The notes under the pieces are model-generated. The model saw only the letters and a program-made list of their open reading frames with translations. It had not been told where the DNA came from and made no database searches. The position numbers and the translations under genes are program-made. 16,906 nucleotides of DNA from Bacteroidales bacterium. GTDB lineage: Bacteria; Bacteroidota; Bacteroidia; Bacteroidales; UBA10428. Positions 1-7,300 of this stretch are shown in pieces; the first letter of the stretch is position 1, and the number at the start of each line of letters is the position of its first letter. The DNA is taken from the NCBI GenBank assembly GCA_016926235.1, contig JAFGOZ010000449.1:1-16906 (forward strand), written 5' to 3'.

Positions 1-125
1 ACGGGTTGATGTTTAACTGAACTTTGGGCCATAGTGCCCAGGGTGATCGCCAGCAGGGCTGAAATCAGCATAGTTTTGAAATAACAGGGATGCATGGCTG
101 GGATTAATAAACCTGTACTTTTCAT
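1..125 (-). CDS. N-terminus of a secreted protein, cut by the left edge
   Basis: Reading leftwards from the ATG at 125 gives 41 codons with no stop: MKSTGLLIPAM, then HPCYFKTMLISALLAITLGT, then MAQSSVKHQP. The hydrophobic run LISALLAITLGTMA followed by AQSS is a typical Sec signal peptide with cleavage after the Ala. A second start at 95 (MHPCYFK) or a third at 71 (MLISALL) would give a more usual signal peptide length, so the start is uncertain. The mature protein lies outside the window and its function cannot be said. It sits directly behind the hairpin site at 213-342, in the same direction as the two other cassette genes, so I take it as the gene of the third cassette. Confidence 0.6.
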   Translation of the reverse strand, partial: MKSTGLLIPAMHPCYFKTMLISALLAITLGTMAQSSVKHQP

Positions 126-212
126 AGTTTCAAATTTTAAGTACGTGAATTAATTCATTTGTGAATAGCAGAACTATTTTTTCTATAAGTATGTTTTTTT
201 CTTTTACCATTA

Positions 213-342
213 CCCACAACGTCCGCGTGTATGAGCCGTTGCGTTGCCAATGCGCTTACTTATCTAGGTAAACCAAGGTAACCAAAAGAACCGGAATTCG
301 CAAACCCACGGCCAACAAAGGCTTATACACGCTGTTAGCAAC
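213..342 (-). repeat. attC-like recombination site between cassettes 2 and 3
   Basis: On the minus strand the site runs from the core GTTGCTAAC (342-334) to the core GTTGTGGG (220-213). Just inside these lie two arms, 225-237 (GCGTGTATGAGCC) and 320-332 (GGCTTATACACGC), which pair at 12 of 13 positions. The spacer between arm and core differs in length on the two sides (four bases against one), giving the unpaired bases that attC sites use to set strand choice. The AAC and GTT of the two cores line up. The interior of about 80 bases is less structured. At 130 bases the site is within the usual attC size range. Confidence 0.7.
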
Positions 343-416
343 TGGCCATTAAGGTCTTTATCCATATTAAACGAAGTATTGCCAATGTGTTTGTCAATAA
401 TTTTCTTAATTTGTCA

Positions 417-1940
417 TTATTCCTTAGAGAATTGAACATTAGATAGGACGAATTCATAAGTAAAGCGAGTAACACTTTCAAAGTTATGATAATTGAGTGT
501 TTCAGGGCTATCCTGAGGCGTATGATTAAGTTCACCCCCTGTCATTAAACAAATAGCATGAATCCCATTGTAAAAAAACGAAGCATGGTCGGATGAACTG
601 GAGTCCTCCAGAAAAATAATGGAAATAGGTGGGTTCATCTTGGAAGCCAGTTTTATAAGCCCTGGTTGTAACCTGGCAATTTCCGTATTCGATGCAAACA
701 GATAGGTTAAGTCACCTTTGTTTTGTTGAGTTGGATCTAAAAAGCCTATGCCGTCCAAATTAATATTTATTGTATTACTATCGATTAAAAAGGGTTTATG
801 TTTCACAAAGTATTCAGAACCGACTAGAGGTTCTTCTTCGCCCGAAAAAGCAATAAATGCAATTGATTTTTCAGGGATATACCCGGATTTAGCAATTTTG
901 GAAAAAACATCTGCAAGTTGAATAACTGCTGCTGTTCCGGAAGCATTGTCGTTTGCACCTGGATAAAACAATGAATCTGTTAACTTAACAGCATCATAAT
1001 GTGCTGTGATAATGGTACCCACGTTCTCTTTTTTGCCTTTGATAATTCCAATAACATTTTGTGATTTAAAATCTCTCTGCTGTTTTTTAATTTTAAACGA
1101 AACACTTGTATTAGCTTCACCTGCCGTTGAGATACCTTTTTTAAGCTGAGAATTTATTCGCTCATTAAATTCTTTGGTATTGAGTCCCATCAGTGAATCT
1201 ATTGCACTTTGCTTTGCAAGTATACCAGGGAAAGTTCCAATTAAACGGTTTATTGCGGATATATCTTTACTTCTATATAGAAACCAGTTTGATGCGTTTT
1301 TCGATAAAGCTTCATCCTTGTATTTATCAGTATTTATCCTAAATATAATTCCAAGGGCTCCTTTTTTTTTAGCTATTTCTTTTTTAATAAAAGTTTCACT
1401 AAGATTTACAGGATCATTAAAATCAAAATAATCCATTAATTTGCCACTACTGTCAATGGGAGAGTTGATTTCAACCACCACCCACTTATTTTTTACATCA
1501 ATGTTTTTATAATCAGAATAATTTTCTCCATCTATACCAAATCCGGCGTATATAATATCAACTTTTGCTGTATCAGTTAGAAAACAAAATTCCCAGGTAA
1601 AAAAATCTGAAAGATAGAATAGCTCTTTATTTTGATTTTCAATATTAAAACTAATCAATGTATCATAACTCAGCGTGTAATTTTGAAAATAATTATCAAT
1701 CCCTTTTGCACTGCAGGTTAATCCTGATTTAATAAACTCGTCACGGATATAATTGGCAGCATTTTTTTCGCCCTGGGTTGCAAACTTCCTTCCACCTGAT
1801 TCTTTATCACAAAGTATTTCAATATGCTTCCGAAGAGATTTTTCTGTAATGCCATCTTTGAATCTCAAAAAATCCTGTGCTTTGCATAGACTAAAAAACT
1901 CAGAAAACAAAATCATTATAAAAACAATTGCTTTTTTCAT
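417..1940 (-). CDS. Secreted M28-family zinc aminopeptidase (cassette 2)
   Basis: A 507-residue protein starting MKKAIVFIMILF with a signal peptide that probably ends at KA^QD near residue 21. The metallopeptidase core is complete. The M28 ligands appear in order: His314 (AHYD), Asp331 (GANDNASG), the Glu368/Glu369 region (SGEEEPLVGSEYF, catalytic base plus ligand), Asp396 (NLDGIGF) and His473 (NHTPQDS). Residues about 130-290 before the core resemble an inserted PA-like beta domain, as in many secreted M28 enzymes. The family removes N-terminal residues from peptides in the periplasm or outside the cell; substrate preference cannot be read. An in-frame ATG at 2030 would add 30 residues, but those codons run through the hairpin site at 1992-2128, so the start at 1940 is preferred. 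At about 1.8 kb this is a large cassette. Confidence 0.88.
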   Translation of the reverse strand: MKKAIVFIMILFSEFFSLCKAQDFLRFKDGITEKSLRKHIEILCDKESGGRKFATQGEKNAANYIRDEFIKSGLTCSAKGIDNYFQNYTLSYDTLISFNIENQNKELFYLSDFFTWEFCFLTDTAKVDIIYAGFGIDGENYSDYKNIDVKNKWVVVEINSPIDSSGKLMDYFDFNDPVNLSETFIKKEIAKKKGALGIIFRINTDKYKDEALSKNASNWFLYRSKDISAINRLIGTFPGILAKQSAIDSLMGLNTKEFNERINSQLKKGISTAGEANTSVSFKIKKQQRDFKSQNVIGIIKGKKENVGTIITAHYDAVKLTDSLFYPGANDNASGTAAVIQLADVFSKIAKSGYIPEKSIAFIAFSGEEEPLVGSEYFVKHKPFLIDSNTININLDGIGFLDPTQQNKGDLTYLFASNTEIARLQPGLIKLASKMNPPISIIFLEDSSSSDHASFFYNGIHAICLMTGGELNHTPQDSPETLNYHNFESVTRFTYEFVLSNVQFSKE

Positions 1941-1991
1941 GGGAACTATTAGTAGGTTACAAATTATCGATCCTGTATCTTTTTTCGGCTT

Positions 1992-2128
1992 GTTGCTAAC
2001 GGTCGGCGGTATGCGCAGTTGCCGTTTCATGGGCGCTATCGAATCGTGTTACCCACTGAATTAGCCAAGTGAGCCGACTTTAGCAACTCCTCGGCACGGC
2101 AATTGCGTATGACCGGGTGTTGTGTGCC
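1992..2128 (-). repeat. attC-like recombination site between cassettes 1 and 2
   Basis: On the minus strand the site runs from the core GGCACACAAC (2128-2119) to the core GTTAGCAAC (2000-1992). The inner arms 2008-2024 (GGTATGCGCAGTTGCCG) and 2097-2114 (CGGCAATTGCGTATGACC) pair over 17 positions with two mismatches and one bulged base. Such an extra-helical base is the feature by which integron integrases choose the strand. The loop region of about 70 bases contains a weaker CACT/AGTG pairing. The site separates two codirectional genes and fills nearly all the space between them. Confidence 0.72.
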
Positions 2129-2141
2129 GTAAATATTTACT

Positions 2142-2750
2142 TTACATTGAATTCCATGATTGTATTTTATCAATGTACCAACCTGATTTAAATCTTTTTA
2201 AGATAAGAATATTTTTACCCCAAAAATATTTTGTATTCTCTTTAGAATCAATTTCAAAATAGTCAATTAACACTACTACTATATCCTTCGAAATAAACTC
2301 AAGGCTTTTTATCCTTATCCCATCAACTTGATCCATCCCCCCAAGCCATCGATAATAGTTAGCAAAATCACATTTGGTTTCCTCAAATTCATCAAGATCT
2401 GTGAATTTTGTATGTCCAAAATCAGCATAACTAACCTTTGCTAAATTATCTATACATTCTTTGTAGCTTGATTTCTCTTTGATTATCAATGAATCAGAAA
2501 ATTTAAGATTTTTTAAATCACGAACATACATAGAATAGTCTAATGTAGTCATACCATTTTCAGCCTTAACAAACCTAGGTTGAAAGTCAGTGTATCTTTT
2601 CTCCTTAATCGCTGTTATATACCAATCATAAAAATCATTGACTATTTTGACAACATATGTGGAATCACCTTTAGTGCATAATGCGCTCATATTTAAAGAG
2701 AATCCAATCAATATAATTAGAAATAATCTCAATCTTTTTGTATGTATCAT
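2142..2750 (-). CDS. Secreted NTF2-like / DUF3828-like protein of unknown function (cassette 1)
   Basis: A 202-residue protein. The N-terminus MIHTKRLRLFLIILIGFSLN is a signal peptide with basic residues followed by a hydrophobic run, with cleavage possibly near SALC. Cys25 (ALCTKG) could make it a lipoprotein, but the box is poor. The mature part begins with a helix (IVNDFYDWYITAI) and ends in alternating beta strands (IVVVLIDYFEID, KNILILKRFKSGWYIDKIQS). This order is typical of the cystatin/NTF2-like fold and of DUF3828; the assignment is tentative. There are no catalytic residues I can name. A GTG at 2771 would extend the frame by seven codons, but it lies inside the cassette core GTTGTGTGCC, so the ATG at 2750 is chosen. 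The stop is 13 bases from the hairpin site. Confidence 0.75.
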   Translation of the reverse strand: MIHTKRLRLFLIILIGFSLNMSALCTKGDSTYVVKIVNDFYDWYITAIKEKRYTDFQPRFVKAENGMTTLDYSMYVRDLKNLKFSDSLIIKEKSSYKECIDNLAKVSYADFGHTKFTDLDEFEETKCDFANYYRWLGGMDQVDGIRIKSLEFISKDIVVVLIDYFEIDSKENTKYFWGKNILILKRFKSGWYIDKIQSWNSM

Positions 2751-2764
2751 TGTCTTTATTTTAT

Positions 2765-2774
2765 GGCACACAAC
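2765..2774 (-). other. Cassette 1 leading core (GTTGTGTGCC); right-hand boundary of the array
   Basis: The minus strand here reads GTTGTGTGCC, the exact inverted complement of the core at 2119-2128 on the far side of the gene at 2142-2750. Unlike the other two junctions, no long GC-rich hairpin lies on the outer side (2775 onward). This may be where the first cassette joined an attI-type or other non-attC target. Confidence 0.55.
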
Positions 2775-3090
2775 TAGTTTATAGAGTTTGATTTATAGTC
2801 CTTTTTGTGCAGAAATGAGTGTTTGGAGTTGGATTTTGGGTTCGGAACCAACTATTATATTTGACATTTAATGGTTTGATTTTGAATTAGTTTATATTTA
2901 ATATCTTACATTAATGCACCCACACTTCGTGCACCCCAATCCCATTTTCATAAATTCCAATGCATATCACTTATAACTACCCTACTATCTACAAGGATTA
3001 TGGATTGATTATAATCTAGTCTCGAACATTGTTAATATAACACTCCCATACTTACCTATCAAATATAGCAAAAAACTAAATACCAGCAAT

Positions 3091-3105
3091 ATATGAATTT
3101 CATAT
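3091..3105. repeat. Perfect 7-base inverted repeat with one-base centre
   Basis: The sequence ATATGAATTTCATAT reads the same on both strands apart from its central base. It lies about 75 bases beyond the stop of the siaC-like gene. It could be a protein-binding site or chance in AT-rich DNA. There is no T-run that would make it a convincing terminator. Confidence 0.35.
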
Positions 3106-3116
3106 CAAGGTATTTT

Positions 3117-3154
3117 AACACTGAACACTGAACAAGGAATGATGAATATCGAAG
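3117..3154. repeat. Possible interspersed repeat relic with ACACTGA tandem
   Basis: The stretch opens with ACACTGA twice in tandem, followed by ACAAGGAATGATGAATATCG. I recognise this wording as common in intergenic DNA of Bacteroidota, but that is recall and not a search result. It lies just downstream of the siaC-like stop at 3178. Confidence 0.3.
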
Positions 3155-3177
3155 AGGAGTCTATGAAAAATACTATT

Positions 3178-3582
3178 TTACTTGAACTTAATCTCAACAT
3201 ATTCAAAGGGAAATTTTGACATCCTTGACATTTCACGACCTACCTCAAGCATATCTTCATCATCTTCTTCGTAATGCCAGCGAATTACTATTGGCTTACC
3301 CTGAGAATGTAGCTGTCCTAGTTTCTTGCAAAAATCAAGTATAAACTTGGCAGATGTTGAATTGAAATAATCAAATCTAAAATTGAATTCAAATGGAGTA
3401 TTACTTGGTGAATGAGTCCTGGTTAAAAATGTTTCCAGTTCTTGCACCCATTCCAGGATCGGTTTATAAAAAACACTTGCATTCTCTGGTCTTGACTCTC
3501 CTGAGATTTCAAACCTGTAGGTTTTTGGGTCATACAAGACTTTGGGTGAATTAGAAGTAGATTCTATAATTAGTTCTCTCAT
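3178..3582 (-). CDS. SiaC-like regulatory phosphoprotein (DUF1987)
   Basis: A 134-residue protein beginning MRELIIESTSNSPKV. It carries the DUF1987/SiaC hallmarks: FEISGESRPENAS (24-36), FYKPILEWV (38-46), DYFNSTSAKFILD (71-83) and WHYEEDDEDMLEVG (102-115). In Pseudomonas aeruginosa SiaC, a Thr in the NTS motif is phosphorylated by SiaB and dephosphorylated by SiaA. The unphosphorylated form binds and activates the diguanylate cyclase SiaD. Ser75 or Thr76 here is the matching candidate site (inference from motif position). The frame is open up to an ATG at 3633, but those 17 extra codons overlap the siaB-like gene. The ATG at 3582 leaves a 10-base gap and begins where the family begins. The protein is cytoplasmic and probably cotranscribed with the upstream siaB-like gene. 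No cyclase gene is nearby. Confidence 0.88.
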   Translation of the reverse strand: MRELIIESTSNSPKVLYDPKTYRFEISGESRPENASVFYKPILEWVQELETFLTRTHSPSNTPFEFNFRFDYFNSTSAKFILDFCKKLGQLHSQGKPIVIRWHYEEDDEDMLEVGREMSRMSKFPFEYVEIKFK

Positions 3583-3592
3583 ATAATTGACT

Positions 3593-4105
3593 TTATAAAA
3601 ATGGGTCAAAGGGAACAGTAATTTGTAATTCAAATACTGATAATTGCTCGTTTACTGCTGTAAAACTGTAATTGATTTTACTGTTTGACTTCAGGGCTAT
3701 GGTTATGATCCCCAGTCCCGCCCCGTCTTCAATGATAACATCTTCTTTATTTATTTGGTTATCATACATTTTAAGCAAGTCTTCCTTGTTCAGGTTGCTT
3801 ACAATATTTAATTTTTCTTTTAGCAGGCCTACATCGTCATTTGTGATAAGATTGCCTGCTGTAATTAAAAATTCCCCGGCTCCTTTTTCAAGCACAATGT
3901 AAGGGTGAATCTTAGTGTCCGGATCTGGTGCATTATGTCTTAGAATATTTTCAATACATTCGACCATAATATTATAAACACGTTTTTTAAGCACCTTCTT
4001 AATATTGTGCCCCTCTAAATCATTTTTAACCTTTTGCAGAAGAATTTCTGTAGTTTTAAATTCAATGGGCCCTTTATAATTTAGTATGGTCTGATTCTTT
4101 GTCAT
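3593..4105 (-). CDS. SiaB-like protein kinase (DUF6272, GHKL-type fold)
   Basis: A 170-residue cytoplasmic protein. It has a degenerate histidine-kinase-type ATP site: an N-box-like helix VECIENILRHN (48-58, with Glu49, Asn53 and Asn58) and a glycine box EDGAGLGIITIAL (126-138). This matches the SiaB/DUF6272 family, serine/threonine kinases related to the anti-sigma-factor kinases. The expected substrate is the SiaC-like protein encoded 10 bases downstream. The start ATG at 4105 is the only sensible one, and its upstream region is shared with the divergent transporter gene. The family usually runs about 170-190 residues, so the protein is complete. The name rests on motif order and on the adjacent SiaC- and SiaA-like genes. 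Confidence 0.83.
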   Translation of the reverse strand: MTKNQTILNYKGPIEFKTTEILLQKVKNDLEGHNIKKVLKKRVYNIMVECIENILRHNAPDPDTKIHPYIVLEKGAGEFLITAGNLITNDDVGLLKEKLNIVSNLNKEDLLKMYDNQINKEDVIIEDGAGLGIITIALKSNSKINYSFTAVNEQLSVFELQITVPFDPFL

Positions 4106-4330
4106 TAAATAAATGATAAGTAGTATTATACCAAATAAAAATACAATATTAAATAGACACTACTTAAGCTTTGCAGCTTATTTTTTTCAAGACAGGAAAT
4201 TATTAATAGCTTTATGTATATTAAATATATTGATTGATGACATCAGCATCATAAACCAATTTTCAGACTAAAACATACGTGAAATATTAGCTGAATTGAA
4301 TTACGGTTATCAAATTAACTGATAACACCC
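4106..4330. promoter_or_regulatory. Divergent control region between siaB-like gene and ABC transporter gene
   Basis: These 225 bases separate two oppositely directed transcription units and must hold the start signals of both. I see no exact TAnnTTTG element on either strand. The nearest is TAAGCTTTG around 4164, with one extra base in the spacer. The most structured element is the inverted repeat at 4306-4326. The shared region fits joint regulation of kinase/SiaC and transporter/phosphatase. Confidence 0.5.
4306..4326. promoter_or_regulatory. Inverted repeat GTTATCA-N7-TGATAAC just before the transporter start codon
   Basis: Two perfect 7-base arms (4306-4312 and 4320-4326) flank a 7-base AT-rich centre. 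The repeat ends four bases before the ATG at 4331. It could be a repressor operator, or a hairpin in the mRNA that covers the ribosome-binding region. The sequence alone does not decide. Confidence 0.45.
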
Positions 4331-7300
4331 ATGAATGAGAATATATTAAAAGCACTTATTCAATTATTTGCCCTGGTAATTGATATTGATAATACAGGTA
4401 TGCTGCCAACAAAGGAACGAAGATTTGTTGAATCCTTTCTTGGCAATTTGCTTAATAAAGATTTGATTCAAAAATATTTGAGTCTTTTCGATGATTTTTT
4501 AAAGCTTTATGCTGACAATATTGCCGATATTTCTGCAAAGAAGAAGAGAAAGCTGGTGATGTTAGATGCCATGAAGGTTATGGCAATATGTGAACAAATT
4601 AACCAGGAGCTGGAACAAAAGCAGAAGACATTTGTGCTTTTGAAATTACTGGAATTTATTTCATTGGGGGAGAAAATTTCTGAAAAAGAGCTGGATTTTG
4701 TTTTATCTGTTGCAACAGCTTTTAATATTGATGAAACAGAATACCAAAATTGCAGAGGTTTTGTTTTTGATACCATTGAAACCCTTCCTGAAAAGCAAAA
4801 TATTCTGTTTATTAATTCTGACAAAAACAACCCCAAAGACGGAACGCTACATAAATATTTAGCTAACATAACCGGAAACATTGTCTTTTTACACATTAAA
4901 AGCACCAATACTTTTGCTTTCCGGTATGTTGGAAATCAAGACATATATTTAAACGGGCAGAATATTACACCAAAACAGGTGTATACATTTGAAACAGGCT
5001 CATCGCTTAGGATTGCTACCATTAATACACTCTATTATACCGATGTTGTAAAGGTATTTATGAATTTACCGGAGGAGATTAGCACCTCATTGATTGCCCG
5101 CGATATAGTGTTCAGGTTTAAGAACAGTGAGAATGGTGTCAGATTACGCGAACTTGCTATTGATTCAGGACAACTTGTAGGAATAATGGGTGCAAGTGGT
5201 TCAGGTAAATCTACTCTTCTGAACATATTAAATGGAAATATAAAACCTCAAAGTGGTCAGGTGTTTATAAATGGATATGATCTGTACGATGAAAACAATA
5301 AAGGGAAAAGCAGCATCATTGGTTATGTACCTCAGGATGACATTTTATTCGAAGAATTAACTGTATACCAGAATCTTCATTTTAACACACAACTATGCCT
5401 GAGTAATTATTCTGAAGAAAAAAGAAAAGAGCTCGTAGAGAAAACGCTCTTTGATCTCGATTTATTTGAGATAAAAGATTTACTGGTTGGTAGTTTATTA
5501 AACAAATATATAAGCGGAGGACAGCGAAAGAGACTAAATATCGCCCTTGAATTAATCCGGGAACCCTCAGTATTGTTTGTCGACGAGCCAACATCGGGAC
5601 TGTCTTCTGTTGACTCTGAAATGGTTATGAACCTCTTAAAGGAACAAACTCTAAAAGGAAAGATCGTTATCGTTAATATTCATCAGCCATCTTCAGATAT
5701 TTTTAAGATGTTTGACCGGATGCTCTTCCTGGATAAAGGAGGGTATTTAATATACTCGGGCAATCCTATTGATGCTATAAAATACTTTAAGTCAAAGAGC
5801 AATTACATAAATGCAGAGGAAGAACAGTGTTTCGAATGCGGTAATGTAAATCCCGAACAACTATTGCAAATTATTGAGTCGAGAATAGTAAATGAATATG
5901 GTAAGTTAACAAGAACAAGAAAAATTAGCCCAAAAGAATGGTTTGACAGTTTTCACGAAACACAGGGAAGGAATGCCGGAAGTATTGAAAGGAAGCAAAA
6001 TCCCCTTCAACATTTTGAAAGAACACCAAAAAAGTGTAAGCAATTTCAGATTTTTCTTCATCGTGATTTACTTACCAAAATTTCAAACAGACAATACCTC
6101 CTGATAAGTCTTTTAGAAGCCCCAATCCTGGCTGTCTTATTAGGATATTTCACAAAATTTATAAGTGGAAAGGCGGGTAATCCTGATGCATATATTTTTA
6201 TGGAGAATACAAACCTTCCGGCTTTTATTTTTATGGCAGTTGTGGTGGCTCTGTTTTTTGGGCTGTCGATTTCTGCCGAAGAAATAATTAAAGACAGAAA
6301 GCACCTGAAGCGTGAATCTTTTTTAGGATTAAGCAGAAATAGCTATTTACACTCGAAAATTAGTCTGCTGTTTCTCATATCGGCAATTCAAATGATAACC
6401 TTTGTATTGATAAGTAATTTTATCCTTGAAATCAGAGGAATGACATTTCATTACTGGTTAATTCTTTTCACCACTTCCTGTTTTGCCAATATGCTGGGGT
6501 TAAATATCTCTTCTGCACTTAATTCTGTTATAACTATTTACATATTAATACCTTTTATATTGGTGCCTGAGTTATTATTCAGTGGTATTATTGTGCATTA
6601 CGACAAGTTGCATAAAAGCATCACCACACCGGTATATGTTCCTGTTATTGGAGACTTAATGACGTCACGCTGGGCATTTGAGGCCCTGATGGTTCACCAA
6701 TTTAAATCAAACGAGTTTCAGAAGCATTTTTTTGATATTGAAAAAGATATAAGCACTGCCAGCTATAACAAAGACTATTTAATTGTGGAACTGCAGAACC
6801 GGATAACTTTTTGTGTTAGCAATATAGGAAATGTTAACCATGAGAAGGAGATTACGGAGAACCTGAGATTAATAAATGATGAGATCGATAAACTAACGCG
6901 TAAGACAGGAATTCTTTTTGCAGGCCTTGTAAAATTAAATAGAAAGACAGTCAGTGTGGAATTATTGCAGGAAACAAATGAGTATCTCATGCAATTGAAC
7001 GAAGTGTTTATGAAGAATAGAATAAATGCCTCGCACAGAAATGATGAAAAATACGATGAACTTGTTCGTTCCTTAGGAGGTAAGGATGAATTCATGGAAT
7101 TTAAACAGAAGTATTTTAACAGAACAATAAGCGATTTGGTAACAAACAGAGATGGTACTAAAAAAATAATCCAGGTAGGTGATCAATTAATACAACTGAA
7201 AGACCCCATCTATAAAAATCCTGATTCGAATTATGGCCGCGCTCATTTCTATGCTTCATATAAACAATTGGGGAGTCTGGAAATATATACCTACTGGTTC

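Larger units (their letters stand above)
1..2774 (-). mobile_element. Integron-type gene cassette array without integrase (CALIN-like), left end outside window
   Basis: Three genes on the minus strand are separated by two hairpin-forming sites of 130 and 137 bases. Taking the cut as G^TT in each right-hand core, cassette 1 is about 2773-2000 (774 bases), cassette 2 about 1999-220 (1780 bases), and cassette 3 begins at 219 and leaves the window. The strongest support is that each complete cassette begins and ends with exactly complementary cores: GTTGTGTGCC with GGCACACAAC, and GTTAGCAAC with GTTGCTAAC. The core pairs differ between cassettes. That is the behaviour of integron cassettes, where the two halves of one attC end up at opposite ends of the integrated cassette. 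The cores keep the invariant AAC/GTT but deviate from the full RYYYAAC/GTTRRRY consensus. No tyrosine recombinase is visible. An alternative is an unknown family of palindromic spacers. Confidence 0.72.
2775..3177. other. Gene-free spacer between cassette array and siaC-like gene
   Basis: These 403 AT-rich bases carry no credible ORF on either strand. They hold a short perfect palindrome GGTTC-G-GAACC (2839-2849) nested inside GTTGG/CCAAC (2828-2832 and 2848-2852). There is a palindrome ATATGAA-T-TTCATAT (3091-3105). A tandem 7-base repeat ACACTGA-ACACTGA starts at 3118. The last stretch (3117-3154) resembles short repeat relics often seen between genes in Bacteroidota, judged from memory only. 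No integrase, tRNA or attC-like hairpin is visible. Confidence 0.6.

Noticed and set aside
335..535. 66-residue minus-strand ORF
   Set aside because: It overlaps the end of the peptidase gene in another frame and has no recognisable features.
334..2000. Insertion sequence with GTTAGCAAC/GTTGCTAAC terminal inverted repeats
   Set aside because: The enclosed gene is a peptidase, not a transposase. No target duplication is seen, and the neighbouring unit has a different pair of complementary ends, which fits cassettes better.
1941..2030. N-terminal extension of the peptidase to an ATG at 2030
   Set aside because: The added 30 codons read through the hairpin site and precede a clear signal peptide that begins at 1940.
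3139..3219. Short plus-strand ORF beginning ATGATGAATATCG
   Set aside because: About 26 codons, mostly antisense to the siaC-like gene's 3' end and rooted in a possible repeat relic.
3583..3633. Upstream start of the siaC-like gene at 3633
   Set aside because: It would overlap the siaB-like gene by 41 bases, and the extra residues have no family likeness.
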